A stretch of DNA of 64,000 nucleotides from Trametes villosa. Its lineage: Eukaryota; Basidiomycota; Agaricomycetes; Polyporales; Polyporaceae. The position numbers and the translations under genes are program-made. Shown here piece after piece: positions 21,701 to 33,277 of this stretch. A model generated the notes under the pieces. It was given only the letters and a program-made list of their open reading frames with translations, searched no databases and was not told where the DNA came from. The DNA lies in NCBI GenBank assembly GCA_002964805.2, contig PUDQ02000003.1, positions 1,364,001 to 1,428,000 on the forward strand, given 5' to 3'. Position 1 is the first letter of the stretch. Every line of letters begins with the position of its first letter.

Positions 21701-24016
21701 ATGGCTACTGCCCCGTTGGCGAACGGCACCCTCAATGTGCCTCCTATGGCTGGCCTACCTCCGCTCCCTGTTCTCGATGATACCCTTGGCGCCATGTTTA
21801 TTGGAGGCATGATTTCTACGATGTGAGTGCATCACAGATGGCTGAAGGGATTTGCAGTCTCACTCGTGCCTTCGCAGACTATACGGGCTTACTCTTTACC
21901 AAATCTCGAGATACTACGAGCTATATCCAGTAGACACTTTAATGTGCCGCATTCTGGTATGCCCACTCGACGCTTGTTGCAACGTTTTTTCTCGGGCCCT
22001 GACCAGATACGCGTCGGATCCGCAGGTTCCGACACTCCTGTACGAACTCGCGTCTGCTAATTCCTGGGATATATCTCGCTCACGCTCCGGATAGTGCCCT
22101 CGAAACGTTGCACACGGTTTGCATCCTCGAAGCCTGGTAAGAGCATTTGCGTGTTGGATCGTAGTATTAATAGGGCGAACGTTGCTGATACCCACCAGTT
22201 ACTACTACCTGGTTATCAACCACGACAACGCACCCAGTATCCTGGGTTTTCGCCCGTGAGTACAGCATCTCAGTATCCTCCCGGGGAATGGCATTTGAAA
22301 CGTTGTGTAGTACCCTCAAGGTACGTGAATTATCCGCAGACAGTTCGCGTGACTAGGGGCTCACTCGCTCTGCTCGGCTTTGAAGCTCGTCATCCCAATC
22401 ACGGTACGTTCCTATTTCTTTCGAGGCTCTACCGCGTCGCTCACGATTAGCTGTCCCTCTCAGGCTGTCACAACGCTGCTCTGTCACTCGTAGGTATCCG
22501 CCGCCAACCCCGTGTCATCTTCGCAATCTGACTGACCGATTCCAGCTTCTACGCACGTCGGGTCTATCTATGTCAGTGCGCTTTTCTGCGGACGGCCTCC
22601 TCGGGAACCTATTCCTGACGATGCAACTGCGCGTTGACAGTCGGATCGCATCATCGGCGGAGTGTCGTCGTCGCGGTAGGCTTCAACTAGTGATACCTTC
22701 CGAGATGCATCGCCTGATATAATGGTGTGCGATCTATAGGCCTTGTTTAGCGCGGCGAAGATGGGTGCGTGCGATTTCATAACATTCGCAGCTCCGAGGG
22801 GTGACTGACATGGACCTGATCGCATCAAGCATTCTGTATAGGTATGTTGCCGTTGCATACTCTCTGTTGGGCCCAAACTGACAGTATCTGCCCTTAGTGG
22901 CTACCGTGAAAGTGTAAGCACACCGTCCGATGCTCGGCGCTCAACATTCACCGCTCTAACGCTCGGGATCTGCTTAGCTTCAGCTCCCCGTGGATCATGA
23001 CCATCGAGGAGTACAGTGTAGGCCAACCCCGTACACCTTTCGTGAGCCGAACCAGAACACTGACCGCGCGCTTGACAGTGGATGGTCTCCGTGTCCTACG
23101 GCTGCACTTTCGTCGCCGACTCTCTTTTAACCGGCACTCTCATTTATATCCTGCTCCAAAGCCGTACGGGGTTCAAGCGGTGAGCGGACTTCTGCGCTTG
23201 CTGCCGCTTGCAGAGGCTAACGCATAGTCTCAGGACGGATAGCATCGTCGAAACTCTAGCGCTATATACGACTAACACGGGTGTGTTTGTACTCAGCCTG
23301 CCGTGCGAGCATCGCCCTTCCATACTAAAACCCGAGTTACAGGTCTCCTAACGAGGTAAACCGGCTGTCCCTACACCCCTGGACACTTCTGATCTCATTA
23401 CCCCAGCGCCGTCGGCGTCGTTGTATTTATTCTGGTTAGACAGCGCCCCCTCTATTCTTCGAATACAGCTAGCTGATTCACCCCCTTGCAGGCTCTCGCA
23501 GAACCCAAGAACCTGATCTGGGCGGGCGTAGGTTTCGTCAGCAATAAGCGTATGTCGCCGAACTATGCAGCCGTACCGTGAACTAATGCGACTCTTCGTC
23601 TTTAATCTTAGTGTACGCCAACGCGGTGCTAGCAGTGTAAGCAGTTTCGGAGATCTGGCGCGTGTAACACATCTGACCATGACCCCGCGCTTCGCAGATT
23701 GAATTCGCGTCAGTCCCTCGCGTCCAGCCTGTTTGAGAAGCCCGCGGAAGCGGAGGTGATCAGCACGCGCACGCGGAATCGACGCGCGCTGCCCAACTTC
23801 GGGGGAGAGGTCAACTCGTCTCAGGTACGCTTCGCCCCTCCACGTGCTTATTCCTATCTCGTCCTGACCTCGGATGTGCTCGCGTCCTAGGTGCCTATCA
23901 TAATACCCGATTCCGACCACGCTGCAAGACGAGGCGCCACGGCACCCGGCTGCACGTACGCGCTACACAGCAGCTACCGCCTGCATGTCTACGAGGAGAG
24001 CAAGGGCTCTGTATGA
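21701..24016 (+). CDS. DUF6534-B: seven-helix-type membrane protein
   Basis: Closest paralogue of DUF6534-A. Exon 1 (21701-21822, 122 bp) gives MATAPLANGTLNVPP then DDTLGAMFIGGMIST. The phase-2 intron is followed by LYGLTLYQISRYYELYPVDT. Further exon pieces read ALETLHTVCILEAW, YYYLVINHDNAPSILGF and LNSRQSLASSLFEKPAEAEV, and the last exon ends LHSSYRLHVYEESKGSV. The second membrane helix after the LYG motif and the LNSR motif at the start of the cytosolic tail are family landmarks. The family has no assigned function; topology resembles a 7-TM protein. The start codon follows a TATA-like box at a normal distance and matches the A paralogue (MATA). It runs away from UbiA-2. Confidence 0.78.
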
Positions 24017-26447
24017 CGGGTGTGCACAGTCGCGGTCGCGCCGTGCACCCTTAGACGGGTGTCAGGCCGCTGGTGCGGCGACAACGCACGTATTTATTCG
24101 CCCTTGCTATCGTGTTCCTGTCCACCTGGGTGACGCCGCCTTTGGTGTTCGCAAATCTGCGTGATCGGCACGAGCGGGTGCACCTCGCCTGTTGCGCATT
24201 CGCAAGATCCATAACGTGCCAGTGCGTGTCACACCTCTGCGCGGTCACCTCACAAACCTCGGCTTGCGTGTCCGACGCATGGCACCGCGCTCGCGGGCTG
24301 AATACCGTCCGCGTCCCTGGGTCAATCCGACCACGCTCGCGTGCTACGCCAAACTGTACATACCAGGCTCTGCAGCCCTCAGAAACACCGCCGATCCGCC
24401 CGGAGTGGGTGTGATATCGATGCTGTCTCGGCGGGGAGCTCGCACCTCGCATTGTAGATCCAGGGGCTCGTGCCGTTCCTAGCCGCGTGGGCCTGCCAAT
24501 GAAGTGCCTTACGCCAACGACGTGAACGGCGAGGGGGCGTCTCCAACCCTCCCCGTCCGGATGGCGCGGAGAAGGGGGATGTGGCGGTCGAACTAGACGT
24601 GCTCACCTTTGCCTACAGGATACACCCCAGGGACCCAAGCACACCCCGCTCGCTGCTTCTCTAGAGAGGGTTTTGATCGAGACTGTCCGTTCCTGAGGCA
24701 CCATTCTTGCGTTAGAGTTCGATGGTCTCCACGCGCTGCTTAAGTGGTCGGGACCTATCACTATCGCATGAGAGTTGTTCGGCCGTGCTCGAGCCGCATA
24801 TGAACGTACTGTACCGCCGCGATGCTGAGGATGTCGCAGCAGCGGAAGCTTGTAAAAAGCAATTCATATGCATCTTCAGTATGTCGAACAGTAGGAGGAG
24901 ATATCTCGGCGGGGCATACATGCCATGGGGTCGGGTTATGGCGGTGTAAGTGTGGTGGAATCATTACAGCAGATGAAGACGCATCGGCTTCGCCACACCT
25001 CATGATCGTTGCGCTAGGTGGACTTTGGTCTGTTCGGAGCTTCAGACTGTGACCGAAATTCCTATGATAGGGGCTGTTTAGATCTCGGTGTCAGCTATGC
25101 TCGTGAAGAGAGAAATGGCGCATCTGCCACGTGCACCTGCGGCCCTAACTTCCATGATGCGGAAGGCGTTCTCGCTGAGGAAGCCATTCTTCGAGTTTGT
25201 TGACTGATCTAAGATGCTTCGCCTGGATCCCATCGACTCTCTGAGAGGCCGCTGATGCTGGAGGGGCGCGAGTAGCTGAAGGTGCCGTACGGGGGAGAGT
25301 GGTGGATGATGGCGCCCGCAGGGCGGAGGAAGACATCTGATCAAGATACCCAACGTTCGATGATAGCTATTCCCCGAGCGTGCTGGGAGTGTAAGATAGA
25401 AGGTGGCAGAACCACCCCAGACACTGGGCAGCTGTTGGGCATCGACGAGCTTCGACATTCAATCCAGGTCCTGGACCCAAGAGCCTTGTGAGATACAAAG
25501 ACACCTCGCGATCGAATTGACAGAGGGGTGCCTCCATGCAAGCAATCGGGGCGCCGGGAGTTCGAAGCAAGGGCTATCGAGGACGTTGTCGAAAAACCTT
25601 AAGCCCCAGATGTGCATTGTACAAGTAGCCAGTACCCGGTGTCGGCTTACAAGTAACAACGTCACCAGGTGGACGCGCCAGGAACCTGCAGAGCTGAGTT
25701 CGAGAACAGATAGTTTCGCGGGGCACAGAAGACTGAAAATAGACACGCGCGGGCGCAAACGACGAAGCTGAGGCGAGGGGGTGAGTGAGTGCGGCAGAAC
25801 ATGCGCACATGGTACCGGTCGTCGAGACCAAAGAGCGAGAAGGAGAAGCGCTCGAGCGCTCGCGCGGAGTCCGACCCGCGCGGACCCGCCCTCTCGTGTG
25901 GTACTCACCCTCATGTCACTGTACTCTATCTTCGCCGTTCAGGCATCCTACGCCCTATGTTGGAGAAGCCCATGCACACAATACATATTACAAGGACCTT
26001 GGGTGTGAACGTCCTATTCTCGAAGGCCACCTGTGTCGGGCTGTGTTGATCATCATCGATATCATGCTGGACACTCAAAGCGGTGTGCTTGTACACTGAT
26101 CTCACGTCGACCGGGAGCCGACGGCTGGACCCACATAGGAGGAAGAGCCAGCGCATGTTCGGAGAAGCAAGGGGAAGGGCAGGTACTGTTTCATCAGCAC
26201 CGTTTCGACTCGTTTTTCCTTGCGGAACGGGCTTCCCGCTGCTGCTAGTGGTGCGGAGTTGAGGCTCCTCAAGACGTACCGCCTGCCAGTGCTGGGCCAC
26301 GCTTAGCGTGTGCCATACTACCGCCGCGAGATGTCGAAGTATCTTGCTCGGCGTATGCTGCGGGCGTATAAGGTCAGAGAGCGTCGTCCTTCACTTCCAG
26401 CCTCCCGACATCTCCATCTCACTTCTATCTCATACAACACCAGGGAA
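24017..26447. other. 2.4-kb region without a firm gene
   Basis: No family recognised. A plus-strand frame at 24073-24414 starts with a hydrophobic leader and a Cys-rich stretch (CCAFARSITCQC), so a small secreted protein is conceivable, but it begins only 57 bp after the DUF6534-B stop. Minus-strand frames between 25.1 and 26.3 kb have possible splice sites but no known motif. A TATA-like gtataagg near 26365 probably belongs to DUF6534-C. Confidence 0.3.
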
Positions 26448-28733
26448 ATGAACGCTGTTCCTGTCAGCCTCGCTTCCGAGAACCCTCTTTCTGCCTTGTT
26501 CCCTGGGCTGGCGTCAGAGCTTGGAGCAGCCACAAGCTTTCTGGGCACTCTACTCCTGGGTACGGTTTTCTCGACTATGTAGGAACGGCCTTTGCTATTG
26601 TCCGCGTACAGCGCTGACTTCTTCTCGGCTTCTGTATAGGTTATACGGTCTTTCGGTACACCAGACGTACCGGTACTTCCAAACGTACCACAACGACATC
26701 TCCTTGCTGAAGGGTCTTGTGAATATCACGTCGAACCTTCTGGCTGTAGATGCTCTTGTACTGACGGCGCCTCGTCAGGTTGTTGTCCTCTTGTGAGTCT
26801 ATGAATCTGGGTCTCATCGCCAGCTAAAATTATACCAGCGTTCTCGATACGGTACACACCGCGTTCTCTATTGACGCATGGTCAGTAGTGCTCCTGTGCT
26901 AGGCCATGCTCCCTCGCTGACGGCCGCCCGCTATGCTCTAGCTACTTCTACCTGGTTACGAACTACTTCAACCCCATCGGTATTCAAGTCTTCCATGTGT
27001 ATGTATCGTGTCTGTGCGGATTCCTAGGGCCTACGTTACTGACGGCCACTCATTCTGCAGATCCTTGAAGGTCGGTTGACGTACTCATATCTGCGGTTAC
27101 CCGGTTTGGCGCGTCTGATCTTGGTTACCACCTAGGCCTTTCTGCCGATCACGGTAGGTTGTCCGCGAGCCTAGTCCAACCGCAACCCTAACTCGTCTAC
27201 TACTGCTTCTCCAGGGAGTTACTACGATCCTTGCCCAGCTGTGCGTTGTTTCAGGCCTTCGTCTCTCCGCCCCCTCAGCTTGACAGCATAGTTCCCACAG
27301 GTTCTATGTTCGCCGAGTCTATCTGTGTGCGTTCATACTCCCGACCCCCTCTCTTCCCGCTCGCTGACATGAGCACATCGCGGATTTCAGTCGGAGCGGG
27401 CCATAAGCTGGCCCTCGCAGCCGCGGTGAGTCTCGCGCTGCCTAGTGCACAGGCTCGTCGGCATACTGACCGCACCACCAGGCTATATTCATGCTCGGGA
27501 GAGTCGGTCAGACGTTCCCCCCGGTTTCAGCGCTTACCTTAGCTCATATTTGACTTCTATGCTGCAGGCTTTCTAATCGGTGAGCTTCTCTATGCTCTCG
27601 CTTACGTGTTCAAACGCTCACGCAGATCTCTAGCGACATGCATCAAAGGGTAGGTATCTCGCCATCCGCTTGGTCTGCCCTTCGCACTCATGCGCCGGAA
27701 AAACAGCTTCCAAGCAACATATTTGCAGTCCTTCCTGTCATTCAGCGTGAGGCACTCGCGGCGGTATTGGTTGACGCTTCCGCACATCTCACTCCGGCTT
27801 CCGTTACAGCGAATCGTTTCCTCTGGGAGTTTCGGATGCGACCTGTTCACCGACACGATTCTAACCGCAGCGCTCGTCGTGCCGCTCCTGCGAAGCCGTA
27901 CAGGCTTCCGGCGGTAAGTCGCGCCCTCGTCGGTGCTAGGCCGTGTAGCTGACCTCCTGCGTGTAGAAGCGACAATGTGATTACGACCATGGTTCTATAC
28001 ACTGTCAACACTGGTGCGTGCACTCAACGCTTCGCAATTCGACGCGCACTCTGACTCGTTACTATGATAGGTCTTGCGACAAGGTGACACTCACCACGTT
28101 ATGTCAATCTGGTACCGTCAGGCTAACCCGGGGCTAGCATCATTGGAATATCTGTGTTCATTTTCGTAAGTAACGATTCTCCAAAGGCGGTCGCCCGGTA
28201 GCTACCAACACAACCGTCCGGTCACGGCAGAGCCTAGCGATGCCGCACACGTTTGTGTACGGCGCGATCAGCATCGTCAGCAACAAGGGTACGTCCAATT
28301 TCCGCTCCTTGCTACGCACCATACTAACACGGGCGCCGTAGTGTACTGCAACGCGGTAATGGCCGTGTACGTCCCTCACACCATCTTCCCTCGCACCGGA
28401 ACCGCTCACGTCCTCCCCTATCCGTCTCGCAGGCTCAACTCCCGGCAGGGACTGTCGACGCGCATGGGCTGCGAGGTCAGCACCTCGCGCCTGGAGGGCA
28501 CGCGAGGGAAGAGCTCCCCGTCGCACGGCACACCTACCGGATCCTGGTTCGCGCCGCAGGTACGCATGCCGTCGCTCTCCTTCTGTCTCTTGTATGATGC
28601 TGAATTCGCGTAGCGGAGTGGTGTCTCGGTCTCCCTGCCTTCTCCGCGCGGTACCGAGAGCGTGGAGGACTCGCTCCCTGAGCGTAGCTCCGAGGGTTTG
28701 ACGGCGAAGGCGGACATATCGGGGAAGGTCTGA
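26448..28733 (+). CDS. DUF6534-C: seven-helix-type membrane protein
   Basis: Exon 1 (26448-26578) encodes MNAVPVSLASENPLSALFPG followed by the first helix FLGTLLLGTVFSTM. The phase-2 intron is followed by LYGLSVHQTYRYFQTYHND. Later pieces include SYFYLVTNYFNPIGIQVFHV near 26945-27000, the helix-loop region near 27840-27900 with PLLRSRTGFRR, a short exon IISVFIF near 28150, and LNSRQGLSTRMGCEVSTSRL near 28435. The final exon is a polar tail ending LTAKADISGKV. It is most like DUF6534-E at 41.9 kb (FSTM then LYGLSVHQT in both), forming a second subfamily distinct from A and B. Function is unknown. It converges on DUF6534-D with about 420 bp between stop codons. Confidence 0.78.
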
Positions 28734-29151
28734 GGGACTCACAGGAGGCCTTCACACGGAATTCCGTGATAGGAAATTGGGTGATTTGTCAAGCAAACAG
28801 ATTGGCGTCCACGCGAGCACAAGTTGCCATCATGTGCAGCCGTTCGCGAGACTGTGAGCTACTGTGCGATAGTCAAATACCATAAGAGCACGAAGCGAAC
28901 TCGTCGCTGTGTACATCCATACCGGAACACTCTCCAAAACAGCGCGGCTGCGACAAAATCCGAACAAGGTCACAGGGCAAGAAACGGCCATCTACGTCGA
29001 CATCCTGAACTCGCGTGTGCGTAGAGGAGGGCAGGCGTCCGCCGCCATGGCTTCATGGTCGACGAAACCAGGAAACCGTTCTTGATTCCACATCGAACAC
29101 GCCCACCGTTCTCCTTTAGGCCGCGACGAAGTCGGCCTTCGCATCGAGAGT
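28734..29151. other. Convergent intergenic region
   Basis: Lies between the 3' ends of DUF6534-C and DUF6534-D. Nothing else is seen here. Confidence 0.4.
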
Positions 29152-31183
29152 CTATTCAACCGTCAACTGGGGGTGGCAGGTACGAATGGCCAATCAACGC
29201 TTACCGAGGTGGTAGTTCCGACGTTCGTGGCCAAGTCTGGGAACGTCTCGTTTTCCCCTGCGCAGAACGCCGGGAGCGGGAGGGTGCTGCGAGCGTTGAG
29301 GGTGATCGTTTCCGCGTTTCCCCGCAGGTAGTAAGTACGAGAGTTAAGCCTACAGTGACAGAGGCCGGGAAGAGGAGATGTGTGGCAACACGACTGAGTG
29401 GGTAGGGCGGTACGCACGAGGTCAGGACGGCGTTCACGTCCACTGATGTCAGGGTAATCCTCTATTCAGCATTCCCGACACGGCGGCTTCGGAGGAGGGA
29501 GGCTTACTCTTTCCCATGAGCATGTTGAGGAACAGAACATAGAGCTTGGAGGGCGCAACCAGGTACTGCCAAGCGAGAGGCGATCAGCACTCGACGCAAA
29601 AGTAATAGTGGTCTCGAGGACTGACACAGATCAAGTTGACTAGCACGACCAGCCTATGCGACCGGTTAGCGATGATGACGATGACCTGTGCAAGGGAGGA
29701 ACTCACGAGGACAGCAAGCTGGTACTAATCAGGATCGAGATGATCCTAGAGATCATGCTGTCGGACCTGCACCATTAATTGTAAGCCGATGGCGCGAGCG
29801 GCGAGCTTCGTTCTAAGTACTCACTTGGACAGTCCGGATCGCCCACGGTGCAGGTAGTATACCAAGGACCCGACGATGATCGAGTCCCCGGCGATGATGA
29901 GCGCAAGACTGGCGCATGCATAGACCTAGTAAGCTTGCAAGAGCTCGGTCGTTCGGTACCGGCAGAAACAGACGTACCCGAAGCTTCGCTTCAGCATCCA
30001 ACAGTGAAGTGAAGAGCGCCCTGCATGTTACGGGTTTAGCGGAGGGAATGTCTCAAGACGTGCAAAGGACGTACAGTCTGATGCCGTAGACTTCACCGGA
30101 TAGGACATTCGAAGGGTGAGACGACGAGGTGAGATCGTTTCGAGGGATACGAAGTACGTACCGAGCTCTACCACTGCAAAGCATGTCAGTATGAGGTCAT
30201 GCACGCTGATAGATACGTGAACGTGACCACGCACCTACGACAGTGACAATGAATGCGCTCTGCGGTACATGAGCGTGGGGACTAGGGTCCGCGTGGTAGC
30301 AGAGACGTACACATATTCCTATTAGAAACAGGTTTCTGCTCACTGTAAGCCATACCAATATCAGCGACAGATCATCTGGTGCCGGGCAAATCAATCCAAG
30401 TACTTACGTCGCCAAATGCGTAGAACGAAGAAGCTAAAGTGCGTCAATATGAGACTACTTGGTCGCAGAGGTCCCGGGCCATACCTCTTGACAACGACGA
30501 AGATGAAGGTCTGTGGACGTATTGAGGGTTAGCGAAGTAGAAAATCTGAATGCGTCGTGAGCTTACGTTCGATATGACTTCTCCCTGCGTGAGGCCATTC
30601 GTTAGGCGACCATGTAGCATGATTGTCAACAATAGTGGCGACGTACAGGGACGCTCCTGACGAAGAAAAGGTGCTCAGCGCTGGACGTGTGATTATCGAC
30701 ATATTCGCTCACCAAACAATGTCTGCAAGTGCAGCGGGATTGGCGTAGTTATCAATGAGGTAGAAGTAACAGATATGTATGGCGAGGGCCTCTTGGGTCG
30801 AGTCGAGTATCCTAGAAGCCGGCGGACGCCTACCATGAGCTCGAAGTTTCATTGAACAGCCAATATAACGGCTTACCAAAGTATGAGGACCTGCGAGAGT
30901 CACGAAACCGCGTACATCAGCCTCTGAAGCTCCTGCAGAAGAGAAAACATCCGAACTGTAGCGCGAAGGTAGAGGGGATCCTTGGCTGCAGAGGGAGACA
31001 TGTAGTACTGGAACGTTTGGAGGTATGTTATCCCGTACACCCTGAGACAGTACCAAGTCAGCAAGAGTACAGATGATCGTACTTGAAGCAATGCCCAGCG
31101 TACATGGCAGAGACTGCAACACCGAGGTAGCCCATGCCGATGGTCCCGTTGAGGTCAAGACTGCCCAGTGCGGAAGAGCTCAT
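29152..31183 (-). CDS. DUF6534-D: seven-helix-type membrane protein
   Basis: The more divergent member. Exon 1 begins MSSSALGSLDLNGTIGMGYL and runs through AVSAMYAGHCF, with the family's phase-2 intron before VYGITYLQTFQYYMSP. Other pieces read CYFYLIDNYANPAALADIVW, GEVISN, a TM exon (YAASLALIIAGDSIIVGSLV, about 29850-29925), LVAPSKLYVLFLNMLMGK, LDVNAVLTS and LNSRTYYLRGNAETITLN, ending TTSLTVE after a last small intron. The SKLYVLFLN...LNSR arrangement is the classic DUF6534 C-terminal signature. A probable 5' leader intron (donor at about 31276, acceptor at about 31219) lies upstream of the start. Exons are very short, so internal joins are approximate. It is transcribed in the same direction as UbiA-3, whose stop is 1.07 kb upstream of it. 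Confidence 0.72.
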
Positions 31184-32251
31184 ATTGTCGAATTCTGAGC
31201 AGCTTGGAGACGTAGGGTGGTCTGGAAGTGAATACGTGAATATGGTGAGGGGAAGCGCCGCACCGACGAATACTTACGTTGGACGCCACACTATATGGCC
31301 ATAGTGGGTGGCCCTCGGGAGACTGCGCTCCTTGTGCGCTTCGATTACGGTGGGTTTCCGCATAGTAGTGATCTTGATTGGTATGCCAGAAGGAGAACAT
31401 TCGTTTAGAGTTAGAGCCTGAGGATAGTGTGTGTGGGAGCAAATCACTTACGACTTCCGAGGCCGGTCGGGATTCCCGTCGGCGAACGACTCGGACACGC
31501 TGTCTGGCCTTGGTGGGCTACATCTGCCGAAGCAGTCGTGATTCTGCGCCCTTGTGGTATTCCTTCGAAAGCCTTGAATGATCAGCGTCGCCGGGGACAT
31601 CGAGAAACAGTTGCAGTATAACGGGACAGTGGTACGAGGGACGATGCCAGGGATCGGAGCTCGTCGAGCGCATTTGAAACGGGGTCCTAAGCTTCTGGTG
31701 AGGCAATAGAAGCAGGGACCGCCGCAGCCCTATTTCTTCACGATATAACCCGGCATAGAACTTCGGAGTGTCGCCGACTCGCAAGTGGAAGCATGATCGC
31801 GGACAGGTTGGTGCCGCATGACGTCCGGTGGCTGCAGCCGGCGAGGGGTCCGTCGACGCTACGAGCCTAGCAATTCCGAGCTCGTGACCATAGATTAATC
31901 AGAGTGTTGAGGCTGAGGGTGGGCCGCAGTAGATTCCACTGGACCCTCTAAACGGTATTGAAGCACAAATCAAGCAGACATCTGCAGACACGCGAAGGAG
32001 GCTGGTAGAAGGGTTAGAACTCCGCCGTTCCCACGGGGACCTCCGCGCGGCCAAGTCAAGATACTCAGTGGTCGTGCTATGTAACCTCCCTGTAACAAGA
32101 ACGACTGTCTTTGACCTCGGGATACGCGAGCCAATAACAACTGAACGCCATTGAAGGGAAAGGGAGAGCACACTTTTTGTAGAGGACATACTAACTCTGA
32201 TCAATGGTGTATTACTAGTAACGCCCGACTCGGGCAAGCCCGAGGCTGTGG
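31184..32251. other. Upstream region of DUF6534-D
   Basis: Minus-strand donor and acceptor pairs near 31.2-31.45 kb suggest one or two 5' leader exons for DUF6534-D. No separate gene is recognised. Confidence 0.35.
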
Positions 32252-33277
32252 TCACATTAAAGGCCCTACATGAAGTAGGCACAACCACACCTTGCGGAAG
32301 ATCATGAGCTGTGCACAGGCGCGCTGGCGTGAGGGACTCACATTGTACATCACATATGTGCGGCGATCCCCTTCCCGGGTGCGGGAGAGGAGGAAGGCGG
32401 CCCCCGTGGCCACACCCAACGCGACCACTGCCACAGAGAGGCCCGCACTCGCGCCCCACACGCGCGAAGCTACGAGGGACCAGAAGGGTATCGCGCCGGC
32501 GGTGAGAAGGCGGCTTGCGTGCGGATACTCGAGGGGTAGCGTGTGGCGTCCGACTAAGGCGTCACCGTCGACGTCCTTGAAGTCTTGCGCCTGGATGGTG
32601 GTGAGGATGATCAGGGCGTTCAGCGCCGGAACGGTTAGAGGGATCCCGTGTCCTGCGCGCACAAAGCGCGAATGCACAATATGTCAGCATACTCGCTGAG
32701 GACGTCGCTCGGCAAGGATACACACCGGAGTGACGGCACCTGACCGAGGCGGCGCCGATGTTGAACGCGCTGTAGCCCACGGCGTTCAGCGTGTTCCGCG
32801 CCAGCCACCGGGAGCCGAGCTGCAGCTCGTTATGCGCGATTGTCGCCAGGGAGAGGATGACGGCGGGGGCAAGGTTGTTGCATCCGGCGGAGACGAGTAC
32901 ACAGAGCGCAAGAAGAATCCATCTGAGGCGGCGGGCTCCCGCCAGAGATATTTCACCGGACGGAATGGGGCGCCAAGGCTTGTTCTTCGCGTCCTCTTGG
33001 ATGTCGAGGCTCTGATTCGACACGCAAAACTGGAGGAGGTGAACCCAGACCCAGAGAAGTCGCCGGACGAAGGAGCCGAGGCAGTAGTCCGCTGCGACTA
33101 CACTCCCGAACGCAGTCTGATTCCAGAGATGAGTAGGGTCGCGAGCTGGGTAAAGAACCTAGAACTTACCGTCGGAACGAGGATTGTGAGGATGTCGGAT
33201 TTCGTGAAAAGATATAGCAGGGAGGCGACGGTAAATGTCACAGAACCTGCTTTGTGCAAGAAGAGTGTAAGGAGCAT
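32252..33277 (-). CDS. UbiA-3: UbiA-family membrane prenyltransferase / terpene cyclase
   Basis: Exons (reading order) 33170-33277, 32726-33116, 32342-32652 and 32252-32290 give 282 residues. Metal-binding loop 1 is N70-Q-S-L-D74-I-Q-E-D78 and loop 2 is D190-F-K-D193-V-D-G-D197; both are complete. KNKPWRPIPSGEISLAGARR, RNTLNAVGYSAFNIGAASV and the last exon WLCLLHVGPLM align with the other two copies, and all three introns fall at equivalent points. Its sequence is clearly older in divergence than the UbiA-1/UbiA-2 pair. The start at 33277 gives a first exon ten codons shorter than the paralogues, so an upstream exon cannot be excluded. With the P450 and GMC oxidoreductase beyond it, this copy is the best candidate for a working biosynthetic enzyme. 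Confidence 0.83.
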
